Positions 1 to 15,000 are shown, numbered from the stretch's first letter. The stretch: 64,000 nucleotides of DNA from Haematococcus lacustris (GCA_030144725.1 JASKMD010000024.1:6269182-6333181); one strand, 5' to 3'. The notes: a model not told the origin generated them from the letters alone. Numbers and translations are program-made.

Positions 1-3000
1 TGCGCTCTCAGGTGCAGTTGCACCAGTGGCTGGCTGCCTGGCGCTGGCCCCTGCTCTCCCGCCTCCTCGGGCAGCAGGCAGCCCCACCAGCAGGGGTCCA
101 GGCCCTCCTGGGTCTCTATGACGTACAACCTGCACACATGCGAGAAGGCTCTGCCGGTGGTTGTATGAGACATGGCAAAGATGTTTGCGCTACAGCTAGC
201 CGATAGACTCACGCACCACAGGGCGGCTGCGGCGGCTTGAGTTCGAGTGTCGTAGCTGGGGTCGCGCGACACCGCGGCCAGCTGCGCACCGGCACCGGAC
301 CGCACCAGCCGGCCGCGATACTCGGGTACCTGCGGCACGACATATTGATACTGTAACATTTTATGTGAGCGTTGCGAATTACCCGCATACAAGATTGCAT
401 GCGTTCTGCCCGGTGTGACATTTGGATGCGCCGTCCGTCTGTCCGGCACATCTTCCTCACCTCGGCCACAAGCCGCAGCATAAGCAGCGCAGGAAGCTTG
501 ACATGGGCGAACAGGATGCCCTGGCGTGTGCGCATGTCTACGATCTGCGAGACGACGAGCAGAGAGGCCGGATTGACCCGGATGCGGCCCGCCCGGAGGA
601 CGCGGATCCCACCCCGTGCTGCACATGTCGCCCCCCCGCTCCACGATTGTCCATTACCCACTGTCGCACTCAACTTTAACACTGTGTCATGGGATGACGG
701 ACAATCATGTCGACTGAGCGAGTTACTGCAAGGTGCAATGCTCTTGCATCTCACTTATGTCCATACGCATTGGTCCAGCACAGCCCATGAACCCATCCCC
801 TGGCCCAGCCTGACTCCAGACCTGTCCCGACTCCTTCCTGTGGCAGGTAATACAGCAGGCCGGCCGGCACGTGAGCCCAGACTTCACCTGAACCATCAAA
901 GCCAGGGGGTCCACCGCACTGGAAGTGTCGCTGTCCAGGGCCTTGCTCAGGGGTGAGGCTGCGGGCAGTGCACACCACTCAGGGGTGTCACATCATGCGA
1001 AAGAGCACCCGCCCTCCACCATTTCTCCTGGTCAGGCACTGACGCCTTCTTTTCAGAACCCACACTGCCTGCGAGGATGTTGGTGCCTCCTCTTATGCTC
1101 TTTTGTCTTGCCACATGCACCCACAGTGTCCCCATGTCCCCATGCACCCACCCCATGCACCCATGCACCCGCCCCATGCACCCACAGTGTCCCCATGCAC
1201 CCATGCACCCGCCCCATGCACCCACAGTGTCCCCATGCACCCATGCACCCGCCCCATGCACCCACAGTGGTACCATGCACCCATGCACCCACCCCATGCA
1301 CCCACAGTGGTACCATGCACCCATGCACCCGCCCCATGCACCCACAGTGTCCCCATGCACCCATGCACCCACCCCATGCACCCACAGTGCCAACCCACTT
1401 CGTTTCCTAGCCTGGGGAGTTCCCTCTGGCTGTGGAGGCCTGCCAGCAGTAGGCCGGGCAGCACCCCAGCCAAAGCCTGACCACTTAGCGGCTGCCAGGA
1501 GTTCCTCAGCAGAGCGTGCCTGTCACAATGCCAGCGACACAGTGGTCAGTCGAGGGGGGGGGGAGGGGGGAAAGGGGGAGAGGGAGAGGGGCGGGGGCGT
1601 GGAAGAGGGTTGGGGCGGGGATGGGGGCGGGGGCGGGGGCACGACAGGACACGCAGGACAGGGCCAAGCGACCAGCCCGGCAATTGACCACACAGCTGTA
1701 AGGGTAAGGGGTGTGTGTGTGTGTGTGTGTGTAAGGGTAAGGGTGTATGGAGTGTAAGGGTATGGGGTGTATGGAGCCACCTGCTCAGTCCCTCTGGGGT
1801 CATCTCCTCGCACGACCTCCATGGAGTACCTGTAACGTTGATGAGGCGGCAGTGGGGCAACAGGGGTGTGTACAAACAAGCGCGGAGGAACAGAGGCAGA
1901 GGCAGGGGCAGGGGCTTTGGGGTGCAGGGCGTCAGGGCAGGGGTCACGCACCCAAACGTCTTGCGCATGTCCTGGGCAACCTCGTGCACTGTGCTGGGCT
2001 TCCAGCAGGCCGCAAAGCGCTGCAGGTTGGAGTGCTCAGCCCCCGGTGCTGCCCGGCCCTCCACAGGGGGTGCGGCCTGCAGCAACAAGCCCCGGCCGCG
2101 TCTGCTCAGCACTCGGCTGGCGGTCGGTCAACAGCCAAGAAGGTGCTCCAAGGGTTGCTGAAGGGGGAGGGGGAACACTGACCGGGGAGGGAGAACACTG
2201 ACCCGGAGGGGGAGGGGAGGGGGAGGGGGAGGGGGAGGGGGAGGGGGAGGGGGAGGGGGAGGGGGAGGGGGAGGGGGAGGGGGAGGGGGAGGGGGAGGGG
2301 GGAGGGGGAGGGGGAGGGGGAGGGGAGGGGGAGGGGGGGAGGGGGAGGGGGAGGGGGAGGGGAGGGGGAGGGGGAGGGGGAGGGGGGAGGGGGAGGGGGA
2401 GAGGGGGAGGGGGAGGGGGAGGGGGAGGGGGAGGGGGAGGGGGAGGGGGAGGGGGAGGGGGAGGGGGAGGGGGAGGGGGAGGGGGAGGGGGAGGGGGAGG
2501 GGGAGGGGGAGGGGGAGGGGGAGGGGGAGGGGGGGGAGGGGGAGGGGGAGGGGGAGGGGGAGGGGGAGGGGGAGGGGGAGGGGGAGGGGGAGGGGGAGGG
2601 GGAGGGGGAGGGGGAGGGGGAGGGGCAAACACTGGGGCGCGTAGGCCTGTCTGCTACAGCCCGTGACAAGTGGCAGCCTGTTAGCGAACAAAGGATACAG
2701 TGGATGCGCCGTTTGGGTGCATGTGCTGCCACCACCCTCTGCTGCCACCCTCTGCTGCCACCAACCCAAACATAGCCAGACTTCAAACACATCTCGACAA
2801 AAGTTACACCGGACAACAGTGAGCCACTGCTGCCACCTCGACGGCCCCGCCTCCCTCCTCATCCGTGGCACCGTCCCCCTCCTAATCAGCAGACCCCCAG
2901 CACCTTCATAGCTGCTCAGCATCAGTGTTTTTTTTTTCGTTTCGCCCGGATGCATGATCTACCCCTGGCTCATACCCCTGAATTTATAGCGCGACCTTAC

Positions 3001-6000
3001 TTCAAAACATCGCTCAGGTAGCGAAAACTACGCTAAAATACGCAAAATCTCAGGGTATACCGCAATTTTCATAGCGCAGTGTGAGGTAGTGAAGCTCGAA
3101 AAGCGACCATTCCATAGCGCAATAAGACCCCTGAAATGTCGCTTTTAATAGCGATCGCTATATACAAGGCGGAAAAAAAACACTGCTCAGCATCACATGC
3201 TGCATCATGGGCCGTGGGGGCGTGAGGCAGTAGGGTAGGCAGGGCCCCACCAGGGCACCCAGGCCTTCTGCTGCCCCCCCCTGCCGCCACCCCCTGTGGC
3301 CCTGCCACCCCCCCTCCCCCTCCATCGCCAGCGCAGCCAGGGCCCCACCAGGGCCTCAGGGCCTACCTCCAGCAGCCGCACCAGCGCCGCCATGGACCAC
3401 TCCGCTGTGCGCCGCTGGCTGCGCTGCTCCCCGGCCGTCAGGTCATACCACCTGCAGCACCAGGCATCCCCTGACACCCTTGGTCTTGGCCACCTCCTCA
3501 CGACCCACCCCCCCCTCACCCCCTCCTCATGACCCCCCCCCCCCTCACCTCCTCCTCACGACCCCCCCCCCCCTCACCCCCTCCTCACGACCCCCCCCCC
3601 CTCACCCCCTCCTCACGACCCCCCCCCCCCTCACCCCCCTCCTCACGACCCCCCCCCCTCACCCCCTCCTCACGACCCCCCCCCCCCCCCTCACCCCCTC
3701 CTCACGACCCCCCCCCCCCCTCACCCTCCTCCCCCCTCACGACCCCCCCCCCCCCCCTCACCCCCTCCTCTTCACACCCCTTGGCCCCTGCCTCATGCCG
3801 CCCCCCCCGCCTCATGCCCCACGGCCCACCTCGTCGTGCCCCCCCTCCCCCCCTGCCTCCCCCCCTTGGCCACCACCTTCTGCCGCCCCCCCAGCCCCAC
3901 GGCCCACCTCCTCATGCCCGCCACCAAGGCCTCCACGGCGCCCGCGAGGCCCAGGGGCTCCCTGAGGCTGGGTACGCCCGCGAGGTACCACACGGCGTGT
4001 GCCGCGAACAGCAGCGCCTCACTGTCGCGGCTGCTGGCCAGCAGGCCGGGCAACACCTGCACCGCACACAGGCACTCGCGAGCCAGCTGCAAGGTGGGGC
4101 TGTGGTATCCCCATGAGAGGCCACCCATGAGAGGCTTCATGCCTGTGCTTCATGCTTAGGCTGTGGGGCTGTGGGGCGCCCCAATGGCCTGCCGCATGGC
4201 TTCTCATGGGGCAAGGATCGCGGCTAGGCAGGAGGAGCCGCCCCTAGAGCGGCATGGGAGCTGGGGCTGGGGCACCATGTGCAAGTTGCAGGCCCAAGGG
4301 TGACCTTTAGAGTGAGAGTGCCTCGACAGCAGGGGACCTGGGTGTGGCGGCAAGCTGCTCATTGTTCAGGTGGTGGCAGGGGAGGCAGGGCAGCCTGCTC
4401 CAGCTGTGCCCATTCCTGGCCTGCAGGAGGGGCTAGCAGGTAGCTGCAGGTAGGTGCAGGTGCAGCCGAGCGCGGGGGGCTACCCACCCACACTGTCCCA
4501 ACGCATGCACCAGGGGTTGTGGGTGCGGCGGGGTATGAGGCCGTGTGTATGGGGTGTGTGTGACAGCCACCCTCAGGCTGCAGGCAGCTGACCGCCAGGG
4601 ATGGGAGCAGTGCCAGGGCTGGTATCAGTGCCAGGGCTGCAGGCTGCTTCCAGGGCTGGGAGTAGCGCTGTGCCATTGCTGGGCACTGGGCACCTCCACG
4701 GCTCACGGCTCACCTTGACAGCGTCTGCCAGGCTGGCATAGCGGCCCGCCAACAGCAGCTGGGTCAGGGGCGCCAGGTCGAGGGGGGGCGGCGGCAGGGC
4801 CTGACCTGCGTCCAGGCAGGGGGAGGGGCAGGGTGGCAGGGTGGCAGGGTGGCAGGTGTGTTAGGGAGAGTTAGGGAGAGGTGTGCTTCAAGGTCTGATT
4901 GGGATGAGAAGGACAGAGAGTGGGGTTTAGGGAGGTAGTGGGCAGCCGTGCATGGCATGGCATGGCATGAGTTATGCCATGGAACTGTGGTAGTCCCTCC
5001 CAGTGGCAAGATCTATTTGTTATGTGTGTGTGTAATGTGTGATGTATTGTGCTGGTGCTGTAAAGACTTCGCTGGAAGATGCATGCAACACAGCAGCCGC
5101 ACCGCTCCTTGGCAAGCTTTGAGTTCACGAAGGAAAGCCAGGCTGCCTGGGTGTCTGCCAGGGGCTGTCAGTGTCCGTGCTGTTGGTGCGGCCCCTGCTG
5201 CTGTTGAGTGCCCTTTGGTCGGAGTGCCCTTTGCCCTTTGGTCGGAGTGCGAGATTGAGTGACATCGCCAAGTAGGTATCAGCAGGTGTTAGTAGATATG
5301 AGCCTAGTGGCGCAATGCCTCCTGTTTTGTAGTGGTTCACAGTTAGTGTGTTCGACTGCAATGAAGGCTCAAGGTTGAGGGCCAAGGTGCTGTAAAGACT
5401 TCGTGTGAATGTGTGATGTGGCATGGTGGTGAGTAATGGTGGAGGATGCGCTGTGCTAGATTACTGGGGCTGGAGCTCAGCAGTGGGAGAGGAGCTCAGT
5501 GGCAGGTGGGTGGCAACTGTGTGGTTTGGCAGCCAGGGTAACCCTGTAGCACATAGATGGTGGAGTATTCTACTCAGAGCGACAAATGTTAGTTTCACCG
5601 AGATAAGAATACTGCTCTACTATCCCTTTGCCAGGTTGTTGCCAAGGTCTCATGGAAACAAACCAGGAATAAAAACCTGGGCAAAAACACGGTGCATTAA
5701 ACCTGCAGTCGCGCTATGCTCTAGTTATGTGGTCCTTGGCATTGAAATCTACTGAGCAGCTCGGAAACCCTAAAACAGCTCGGACAACACGCTAGATTGC
5801 CACATTTGGATACATAAATAACCCCTATGTGTCACACAAGGTCATGGGGTCATTGGGTCCCAGTGGAGCAACGCTTCATTGTCTTGTCAGGTCACGGAAG
5901 TGGCAGAGCAATGACATTTAAATGTGTGCAGAATCCGCTACAGCCGACAGCCACAAGAAACACGCGGCTCTATGGGCGACGTTAAGTCCCTAAAGTTATT

Positions 6001-9000
6001 TAAAGCACATCAGGGAAGTTGCAGGTTAGTCATACACACTGGCATATCATGTACACCATGCCTTGCAGGTCAAACATGTTGTTTAGGGACTTAGGGGTCT
6101 TTGGCAGATATCACAAGCATGGAGAGTGGTGATGAGGGCACGTTGAGCTTAACGTGCATAGGTCTCGCAGCTTCAATGCAGCAAAGTTTAGTATTGTTTA
6201 CTTATTTATTCACTAGTGGCATGTCACAGCCAGGGCATAGGCATTCAATCATCACGCATGGTGGTCTTGCCATGTCCAGCTCTGGTGCCCTGGTGCTTAA
6301 TGTCATGCACATCCTGCCTGGCAGGTCAAACAGCAACAAGCTCAAGACCGGGGAGCAAGTGATGTCCAGAATACACACACACTGCTGTATAGGACTGTCA
6401 CTGAATGTCTATGACTAGGGGTCACTAGGGGTCATAAGATGTCTGTGAGGGGTCAGGCAGGCTCACCAGTAGCTCACCTGAGTACGGTGGATGGGGAGGT
6501 GAGGGCAGCTGCTCAAGAGGGTGGGGGCTGGGGGCAGGGCCCTGTGCCTTCAGTGGCAGCAGCAGCAGTGGCAGTGGCAGCAGCAGCAGTGGCAGCAGCA
6601 GTGGCAGCGGCAGTAGCAGCAGCAGCAGCAGCAGCGGATGTGCTACCGCCCCTGTAAGCACTAAGCGCGGTGTCCAGGGGCGAGCCTGCCACGCCCTGTA
6701 CTGCCACGCCCTGTACTGCCATGCCCTGTACTGCCGCGCCTACCTCACTCTTGAGCGAGAACACCCCACTTTCACGACGCTCGGGGCTGATGAACGCGCT
6801 GCTGCTCCGTGGGAGAGAGCTCCTCGAGCTGCACGACATGGTCCACACCTCAAACAGCTGCAGGCAGCAGGCAGGCATGCTGGTCTGCAAACCAGGGCTG
6901 CAACCAGCGATGCTGCTGATAACCAGCGTGGCTCGTGTGTGATGTCTGTGTGACCTGGATGCTGCACGAGCACTGCCTGGACGAGACCAGGTGGGCTTAT
7001 TGACCTCCAGGGACAGCAGCGGCAGCCAGATCTGCGAGGCTGCTGGTATGCAGCGTCCGTTGAAACACATTGCAGACTTGTAAAGTGCGTCCTCTGTGTG
7101 ACCCGGCGTCGCAGGTGCTGAGTACCTGCTGGTGGAACTGCTCAAGCTCGCGAGACAAGTAGTTGAGCGCTACAGCCACTACCTGCGCCCAAGCAGCAGT
7201 AGGGCAAGTAAGTTCTCGACAGACCACACATGTCTGAGGTAAGCTTGCCATGGGAGGAGTGTTGTTGTAAGCGGCAGTAGGGCAAGCAGGTTCCTGATGT
7301 TGAGTAGTGATGGCTGATGCATTGCCCTGCTTGCCAGCAGAGCAGTGATGGCTGATGCCCGCCCCCAATGCAACAGGCAGGCATTGGCCCTTACAACAGT
7401 GATGACAGTGGCTTCCAGGGTAGCAGCCACTACCTCATTACTTTCTTGTGTCGAAGAAGACAGCGGCTGGTGGGTCGCACTTTCCTTGCCCACAAAGCAC
7501 GAGGATACATAGTCAACAAGGGTGAGGCAACAGCAGCAGCAGGCCTGGGCCACGGCCATACAGGGCTCGTGGCTGCAACTTGACCACGAGCAGGGGGTGC
7601 AATCAGCCACATGGCTTCGGTGCATGGGGCAGTAGAAGAGGCTGAGAAGGGGCTGACAACGCACGACAAGCGCCCTGTGCTTCTGGAGCACCTTGCTCGC
7701 ATAACGAAGGTGGTGGCAGGGAGCAGTGGGCACTGCATACTGGGCATACGAGTAGCACCTCCAGCAGCACTCGTGAGATGACCTCGAGTGGTCTCGCGGA
7801 CATGCCTGGTGGTGTCAGGGAGGCTGGGAACATGCATCGTGGGGCAAGTGGCCGACCAAACTCGCGGTGGAGTGAGAGAGAGGTGGAGTGTGAGAGATGT
7901 GGAGTCAGAGGAGCTCGAGGGCAGGTGCGTTTCACGGCACACGAGGCCAGGGCATGACGCCAATTGGCTGGTCGGCAATCGTGCACAGGTGAAGGCATGT
8001 GTACACATAGTGGGACCCACTTGTTGCATGTCCTCCGACTGCGGTAAGCAGGCTAGGCAGTCGTCGAGCAGTGCCCAGGCTCCGCCCTCCAGCAACCGCA
8101 TCGTCCAACTGGTCCGGAGCTGGGCTTGCCGCGCCACCCCCTCGCGCAGCACTGCCGCGGAGCCTGCCTCTGTCGAGCCTCGAGCACCGAGCACGGCCGA
8201 CACGGGTGCTGAGGTCACGACCTGCAACGCGGCTTGGTAGGGCTTGGCCAAACCGGCCGCGAGGGGTCCGTGGCTGAGGTCCGCGAGCGCAATGAAGGCC
8301 ACGACTGCAGCGGAGGATTCCGCGAGACCCGGCACTGCCTTGGATACCCACAGTTTGAGAAGTCCGTGTAAGGGTGCCTCGGAGGGGTCCTGCTTGCCCT
8401 TGGGTGGGGACAGGGACGTACGTCTTGCGCTGGCGCCACCTCCGCCTGGCTGCAGGACAGCAGCAAGGCGTTTCATGCATATGCGTCATGTGCTGTGCCT
8501 GTACTACCAATAGTAGTTGGTATAGGTGCCTGGACTACCAAAGTTACTTGGTAAAGGTGCCTGGACTACCAAAGGTACTTGGTAAAGGTGCCTGGATACC
8601 TTTGGACTACCGCAGGCGCAGGGATACCTCTTACTCAACAGCTGTGTTTCAGCAGCAGCTGGATGTGCCAACCAACTCCCGGCCATGTGCCAACCACTGC
8701 TGCTTCCTTCCAGATCCTTTTGTGCACGGGCACGCATATGGTTGCTCAACGTTGTCTATCGTTGCTTCCTATGCCCCAGCACTCATCACATCTGAGTATC
8801 ACTTGCTGCCCAGCTTTGCCGAGTGATTTTCTCTATGTTGTCTTTGCGTTCAGTCTCAACGTTATGACTAAATTAACGGGGCTTGTGGTTTTCCCATGAT
8901 GTAGAGGGATCGATCAACTGCCTTGCATCCACAACTTACTTGCGTCATGCGAGGCTTGCTGTTGCCGACAAGGCCTAGCTCCAGCAAGGTGGGCACTAAG

Positions 9001-12000
9001 CAGGGTTCAGCCGCGGCGACCACCAGGGCCACACTCAGGGTCATGGCTACTGGACCCCAGCAGCAAGAGCGCACGCCTGCAGCAGGCAAGCAAAGCACCA
9101 GGCATTGGTAATGAAAGCAGGCAAACGGCCAGGCCAGGCCAGGTCAGGTCATCCTTCTCACTTTCATGCGCAAGCCGTAGCAGCAGCTCCACACTGCTCC
9201 ACAGCCTGCCTGGGTCCTCGGTCCTGCTGGTGAGCAGCTGCAGCGCCTGAGCCTGGGCCCGGACCTGGCTGGACGCCCCCCTCCCCTCCTCCACCTTACC
9301 CACACCCCACCGCCCTCTGCCCATGCCACTGCTGCTGCCACCCTCCCCCCCAGCGTGAGCAGCGGCAGCAGCTGGGTCCTGGAAGGCAGACAGCAGGCCA
9401 GGCACGTAGGCGCTGCTGCTGCTGCCTCGCCTGCCTGGCCCCCCCTGCTGCTGCCTGGACTGCTGAGGCTGGCTGGCTAGCGCTGCCACGGCCAGCTGGA
9501 CGTGGCTTCGAGCTTCCCAGGCCAGGAGGTGCGCAGCCCCCCAGCAGCAGGCCGCGGCGTGTAAGGCCAGCTCGCAGCCCTGGGACAGCCAGCGAGGGTC
9601 CAGGAGGGGAGGGGGCTGGTACTCTCTCGGGGTTCGTGGGGGATGGGATGGAGGGCCGTGGGGGCGCCCATACCTGACGCACGTTAGGGCCAAGAAGGGC
9701 AGGGTTGCAATCAGGGAAGATCTCGTGGGGCCGTATGTTGTGGACATGCAGAGCTTGTGGTGTGCGCCTGAAGCAGGGTATGCTGTTGAGTACTCGGCGG
9801 GAGGAACACAAGGCCACCTGACGGCTTTGCAACCTCAGCTTGAGAGCCCCTTAGGGCGGGACAATGTCTTCCAGTACACCTGAACAACTGCTGGCTAGGT
9901 CGAGTCGAGAAGGAGCGCAGGCAGGCTCCTCCAGGCTGACTGCTAGGCCAAGGCCAAGGGCAGCTGATGCTCAGTGCTTGGCCAAGGGTAAGTCTGATGC
10001 GTGGTGAGTCTGATGCGCGGTGAGTCTCTATTCTGAGTGCTAGGCCACGATAGGCTCGGGCAGCAGCGTGGTGAATCTGATGCGGTGCCCCTCACGGGCC
10101 ATCTCATCAGGGCAACAGGTGATGCCTATGCCCCCTCCTCCTTGTACATCAGAATGCAAAGGGGCTCTCGGGCGGCAGCGTGGCGAGCAGGCTGTGCCGC
10201 CCCCTCAGGCGCCCATACCTGGCCGTACTCTCCTGGCCCTCGAGCCCCACCAGCCACTGCAGGCAGCGCAGCAGGTCGTGGACATCCGCGCCGCGCCTTG
10301 GGGTCCCTGCTCGAGCCGGGGCCTCGAAGCTGGTAGGAGTGCTGCGCCGGGGCAGCAGCTGGGGTGGGGCTGGCTGCCAGGCGTCCCATCCTGCCTGATA
10401 GGGGTGCAGGAAGAACTGGGAGATGAGGCACAGTCCTAGGTGCTGGCTCCTGCGGATGCAGTAGAGACTAGGCTACTTGGGCCCACACATCAAGAGCAGC
10501 AGCAGCAGCGGCGGCAGTGGCAGTGGCAGCAGCAGCAGCAGAGGCAGCAGCGGCGGCGGCAGCACCAGTGGTGGCAGAGGAAGCCGTAGCAGCAACAGTG
10601 GCAGCCTTAGACTGTCTTAGAGGCCAGCAATTTATAGTGTGTGGAGACAGACGCCATTCGTGTTACACCTAGACGCGTTGCTGATGCTGGCTGGCTGGTT
10701 GGAGTGCTGACTGTCACGTGGCGGCACGTCGTGATGACGATGGAGCCTTGTGTCATCCATAGTGTGTGATCATGTGTGCACTACCATCCAGAAGCGGACT
10801 GCTGCCAGTACCTCCCACAACACCTATACCTCGACAGTGCTGTACACTCGAGAGATGTGAACGTGTCATGCCCGCAGGTGCTGTGCCGAGCCGTGCAAGA
10901 CATCAGCCTTTGAACCCCTCCCTACCTGAGAGGCAGGCTAGGGTCCAGCAGCTTGAGCAGGGGTGGCAGCTCCGCGAAGGATACGAAATGCTCCACGAGG
11001 GCAGGTCCGTTCTGCAACCCACAAGGTACCCCTTGGCAGGGTGGGCCGTGGACATGACTGGCATTGCATGGCATGGCATCGCGCACGCAGCTGTAGGGCG
11101 CAAGGTAAGCCCATGGCCGAGCCCACCTCAACCACTGTCAACCCAGCATGTGGCTGCGCCGGTCAGCTGTGATGAGCGCAGGCTATAGATTCTTATGGAG
11201 GAGGCAGTAGGGTGAGGCAGGGTGGGTCATACACACCACTGTCATGGCAGCCAAATGCCATGCCATGCCATGCCATGCCTTCAACCCATGCCAAATTTTC
11301 ATAGCACCTCAACCCCATAACTCCGCTCAGTACTCGTCAAGGCTCTGGTGGCAGTTGCACTGTGGCAGCAGGCAGCGGCGACGTCCCTCATGACCGGGCC
11401 AAGCTGTTGTCGCATGCCGCACAGAGAATTGACAGTAACAAAGGTGGCAAAGGGTGGACCGTAACAAACCATGGCCAGCAGAGCTGCCACCAACAGGCAC
11501 GGGTACAGGCTCTCCCCCTCTCCCCCTCTCCCCTCCTTCTTTCATGCACTCGCGGTGGTCTGCGCACCAACATTGCGGGCACCCCCTCCCCCCTCCTCAC
11601 TCCTCCCTTGCCCTGTTGGTGATCGTGTGCACACCTGTAGGGTGGCCATCAGCAGCTCCGCAGCAGCCACCCCCGCGTGGCGCGAGCCGCTGTGCTCCCA
11701 GTACTTCTCGAGGCCCAGGGCCAGCAGGACGCTAGGATCCGAGGGGGTGCTGGCAGACAGCATGTCGCTGGCCCGCCGCCCGGCCTCCAGGTCGCGCTGC
11801 CTGTGTGAGCTCCAGGTCGCCAGGAGGGGGGGCTGGTGGGGGTGCAGGGGCAGGGGCTGGGCTGGAGGATAGTGAAACTGGAGGGTTGGAGGGCGGGGGC
11901 TGTGGGGGGTCGTGGGGCATGCAAGTGACACGACAAGACATGGTTTCACAGCTGGGTATGGGTGTCTGAGCTCCGGTTGCCAGGCCACAGGCGTATGCAG

Positions 12001-15000
12001 CATGCTGTTGCTGCTTGTGTATGAACCTTCCATGACATGTGACAAGTGTGATCACATCAGACCAGCCATGCAGGGCCTGCTACTGGAGAGTATGCACTGC
12101 ACAAATGCAGCAACTGGTGTGCAGCAGTGTTATGTTTTCGCGCTATACATAGCGTTCGCTATGAAATGTTATGTATAGCAGGTCATTTTGCGCTATGAAA
12201 TGGACGCGTTGTGAGCTGCACTACCGCGCATCGTGCTATAACAATTGACCTTTAACTCTAACCTATGAATCATGCATCAGGGCGAAACGAGAAAAAACCT
12301 GGTGTGCAGCTGTCGAGGGAGGGGGATAAGGTACAGGCATCACCGAGCAGGCAGGCAGCATGAAGGAGATGAGCACAAGGATGAAGTGCATCGCAGGTGG
12401 AGCCCAACCAGGGTTGCAGGAGGGCGGGTGACTGAGCTATAGGCCCCACACAGTGTGAAAGGATGCTGGAAGGATATTGGGAGGGAAGTCCTTTCTCCCC
12501 TTGCCCCCCTTGCCCCCACTGCCTGTTTGAGAACAGATCAGCCTTGTGGTTGCTTGATATTAGCTGCGATAGTCCGTCAACGATGGTCTGTTCCAATGGG
12601 AGACTCGCAACACCACATGCCCCTTGGTAGGGCAATGCAGCTGAGTGGGCGCCTGGTGTGCATCCAGGTGTGCATCCAGGTGTGCATCCAGTGAGGCGGG
12701 GTGGGTCTGTGCACCACGCACCGTGCCTCCTCTGGGTCCTGGGCTCCCTTCTGCGACGAGGTGCCCTGCAGCAGTTGACGCTGGTGTTGCAGCACTTTGC
12801 GGAGCTTGGACCACGACTTCTTAGCCAGGTGCATCTGCAACGGGAGGTGGCCAGCGTCCAGGAGGGGGTGAGGGGGGTGGAGTAAGAATATGGAGGAAGA
12901 ACACGAGAATGCCAGGCAGGCAGGTAGGAAGGAAGGTAGGTAGGTAGGTAGGTAGGTAGGTGGTTGTGTAGGTTTGCAGGTACCATCTTGACATGTACTC
13001 TTGCATTGAAGATGGCATCATGCATGACCTACATTGACAGTTATCAGGGTCGGAGGTTGGAGAGTTGAGCATGCTGGTTGACAAACTAGACAACGTCTAC
13101 TATCACGCACATATCCCTGATGTCGAGTGTTGTTTAGACCAGAAGCAGGCCAGCGGGGGAAGGCTGCGGAGCAGCAGTCCCACCTTCCACTTCAATGCTT
13201 TGGGCACCCCTACATTGTGCATATGCATGCCATGCACTTTGCGTCCTGTTTTACCAACCCATCAGGCCGACAAGTAGGACCCACCTTAAAGTTCTGCTGG
13301 ATGACCCTGAGAGCTCGATCCCATGCCATGGGCAGCAGGTCGTGCGGGGGCAGGGGTGCGAGCAGCCAGGCTGGCAGGGCGGCGGCGTGAAGCAATGCAG
13401 ACCAAACCTCTTCAGGAGTGACACCCAGCAGCTGCCCGGCAACTGCCTGCGTAGCACACAGACAAGACGGGTGGTGCATGCTCGTGGAGCTTGTTTAGTC
13501 ACTGCCGCAATCACAAATTGAGGCTCGTGCAATGTCGAGGGAGTATGGGCGATAGGGCACTACTAGGACTACCCTCGTCCCCCTCGTTCACCCTGAGGTC
13601 CCTTCACACCGTGCACCCTTCCCTCACTCTCACCACACCATCCAGCAAGAGTGAGCATGGAGCTCAAGGGCTTACTTGGGAGCCAGGCGTGCTGCCAGTT
13701 TCTCCACCTGCCTCTGCCATCCCTGCTCCTCGACCAGGTGACGCTGCCAGCACCCCACCAGCGCCTGTAGCTCTGCTCCTCCGTTCCTCAGACTCTCTGG
13801 CGGTGAACCAGCCCGCTCTCTCCGCCACTTGCACACGGTCGCTGCTCTTGCCGCTGCCAGGCCGCTCCAGCGCTTGCAACCGGCTGCGCCGAGGGCTGGG
13901 GGACATCACGGGGCGGCCTGTCGCGAACGCTGCACTGCTCGGCCTGTCCGCGATCCTCGCACGACGTTCGGGGCTTGACGCCGAGACACCTCGACGACCC
14001 AGGGTTGGTGAGCGCCAGCCGCTTGCGAGTTTGGGCGAGAAACTAGTACCCTGTCCGGGACTTCGAGCGAACGGAGGATTGTCGGGTGAGGCTGGGGTCA
14101 GCATGGCGGGAAGTGGGCGAGGGCTGGCAGACAGGCGCGAGTGTTCAAGGTGTTTTGCGCAGTCAGCGGCCAAGGCCTCGCGAGGTACAGCAAAGCATAA
14201 CAGTTTCCAAAGGCATCCCACTGTCCACGACGCAGCCAAACCTGCGAGAGGCACCCACACTCAGTGCAGCTCTATACTCAAACCGCGAGCACGAGGAAGA
14301 GCCCAATACAACTGCGCAGTCATGCTTTCGGGGCGTGCGGACAGGGCAGCGGCCACACTGCACGCCTCGAGACGGGGCATTGGGGCCTCGTGGTAGGAGC
14401 GGTCGAGGACACCTGAAGCCACTCGACAACACCGCTCGTTCCCATCTGCCAGGGACCTACTTACTGGCATGGTCGCGCCGTGCACTGGCAGCCAGCTGCC
14501 TGCAGGCCTCCTGGTCGGTCAGCAGCGCACGCAGGTCTCGGAGGCTGACGACCAGGCTGCGCATACCGCCTAGCTGCAGCGACACATATCCACGAGCACA
14601 GCCTTGCATGCACAAACACACAGGGTGATGACTCCAGCAACAACACCCTGCAGCCAGCCACTTGTGGCGGAATGCAGAAGCGTCCAGTGCGCTGGCTTGG
14701 TCCTGCTAGGTGCTCACTCACACCTGACCCTGACAAGGTGCTGGCCTGGCCGTCACCCACCCCTTGACTCTAAACCCAAACATCTGGCACCCCTCCAGTA
14801 TCCATGCTCCCGCGTCAAGCAAGCCTGAGAGGTAACATTGTAAGCCCGGCTCCGCGAGTATGAGATTGGTAACAAAGCACTGACGACTGAAGACCAAGTC
14901 AATGAAACCATAAACATCTCGCTCAGCAAGTATGCGATTGTCAACAAGGTGTTGATGACTGAAGACCAGTGAGATGCCTGCTGGTGTCAACGCTGTCAAG

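Noticed and set aside
12..206. Plus-strand ORF QLHQWLAAWRWPLLSRLLG at the window edge as a gene end
   Set aside because: The minus strand is also open here in two frames, with an acceptor at 130 and a minus-strand gene running through, so the plus-strand reading is not preferred.
2036..2955. Minus-strand ORFs of 200-275 residues, almost all Pro/Leu/Ser
   Set aside because: They are translations of the GGGGGA hexamer array; all frames are open and nothing but repeat composition is encoded.
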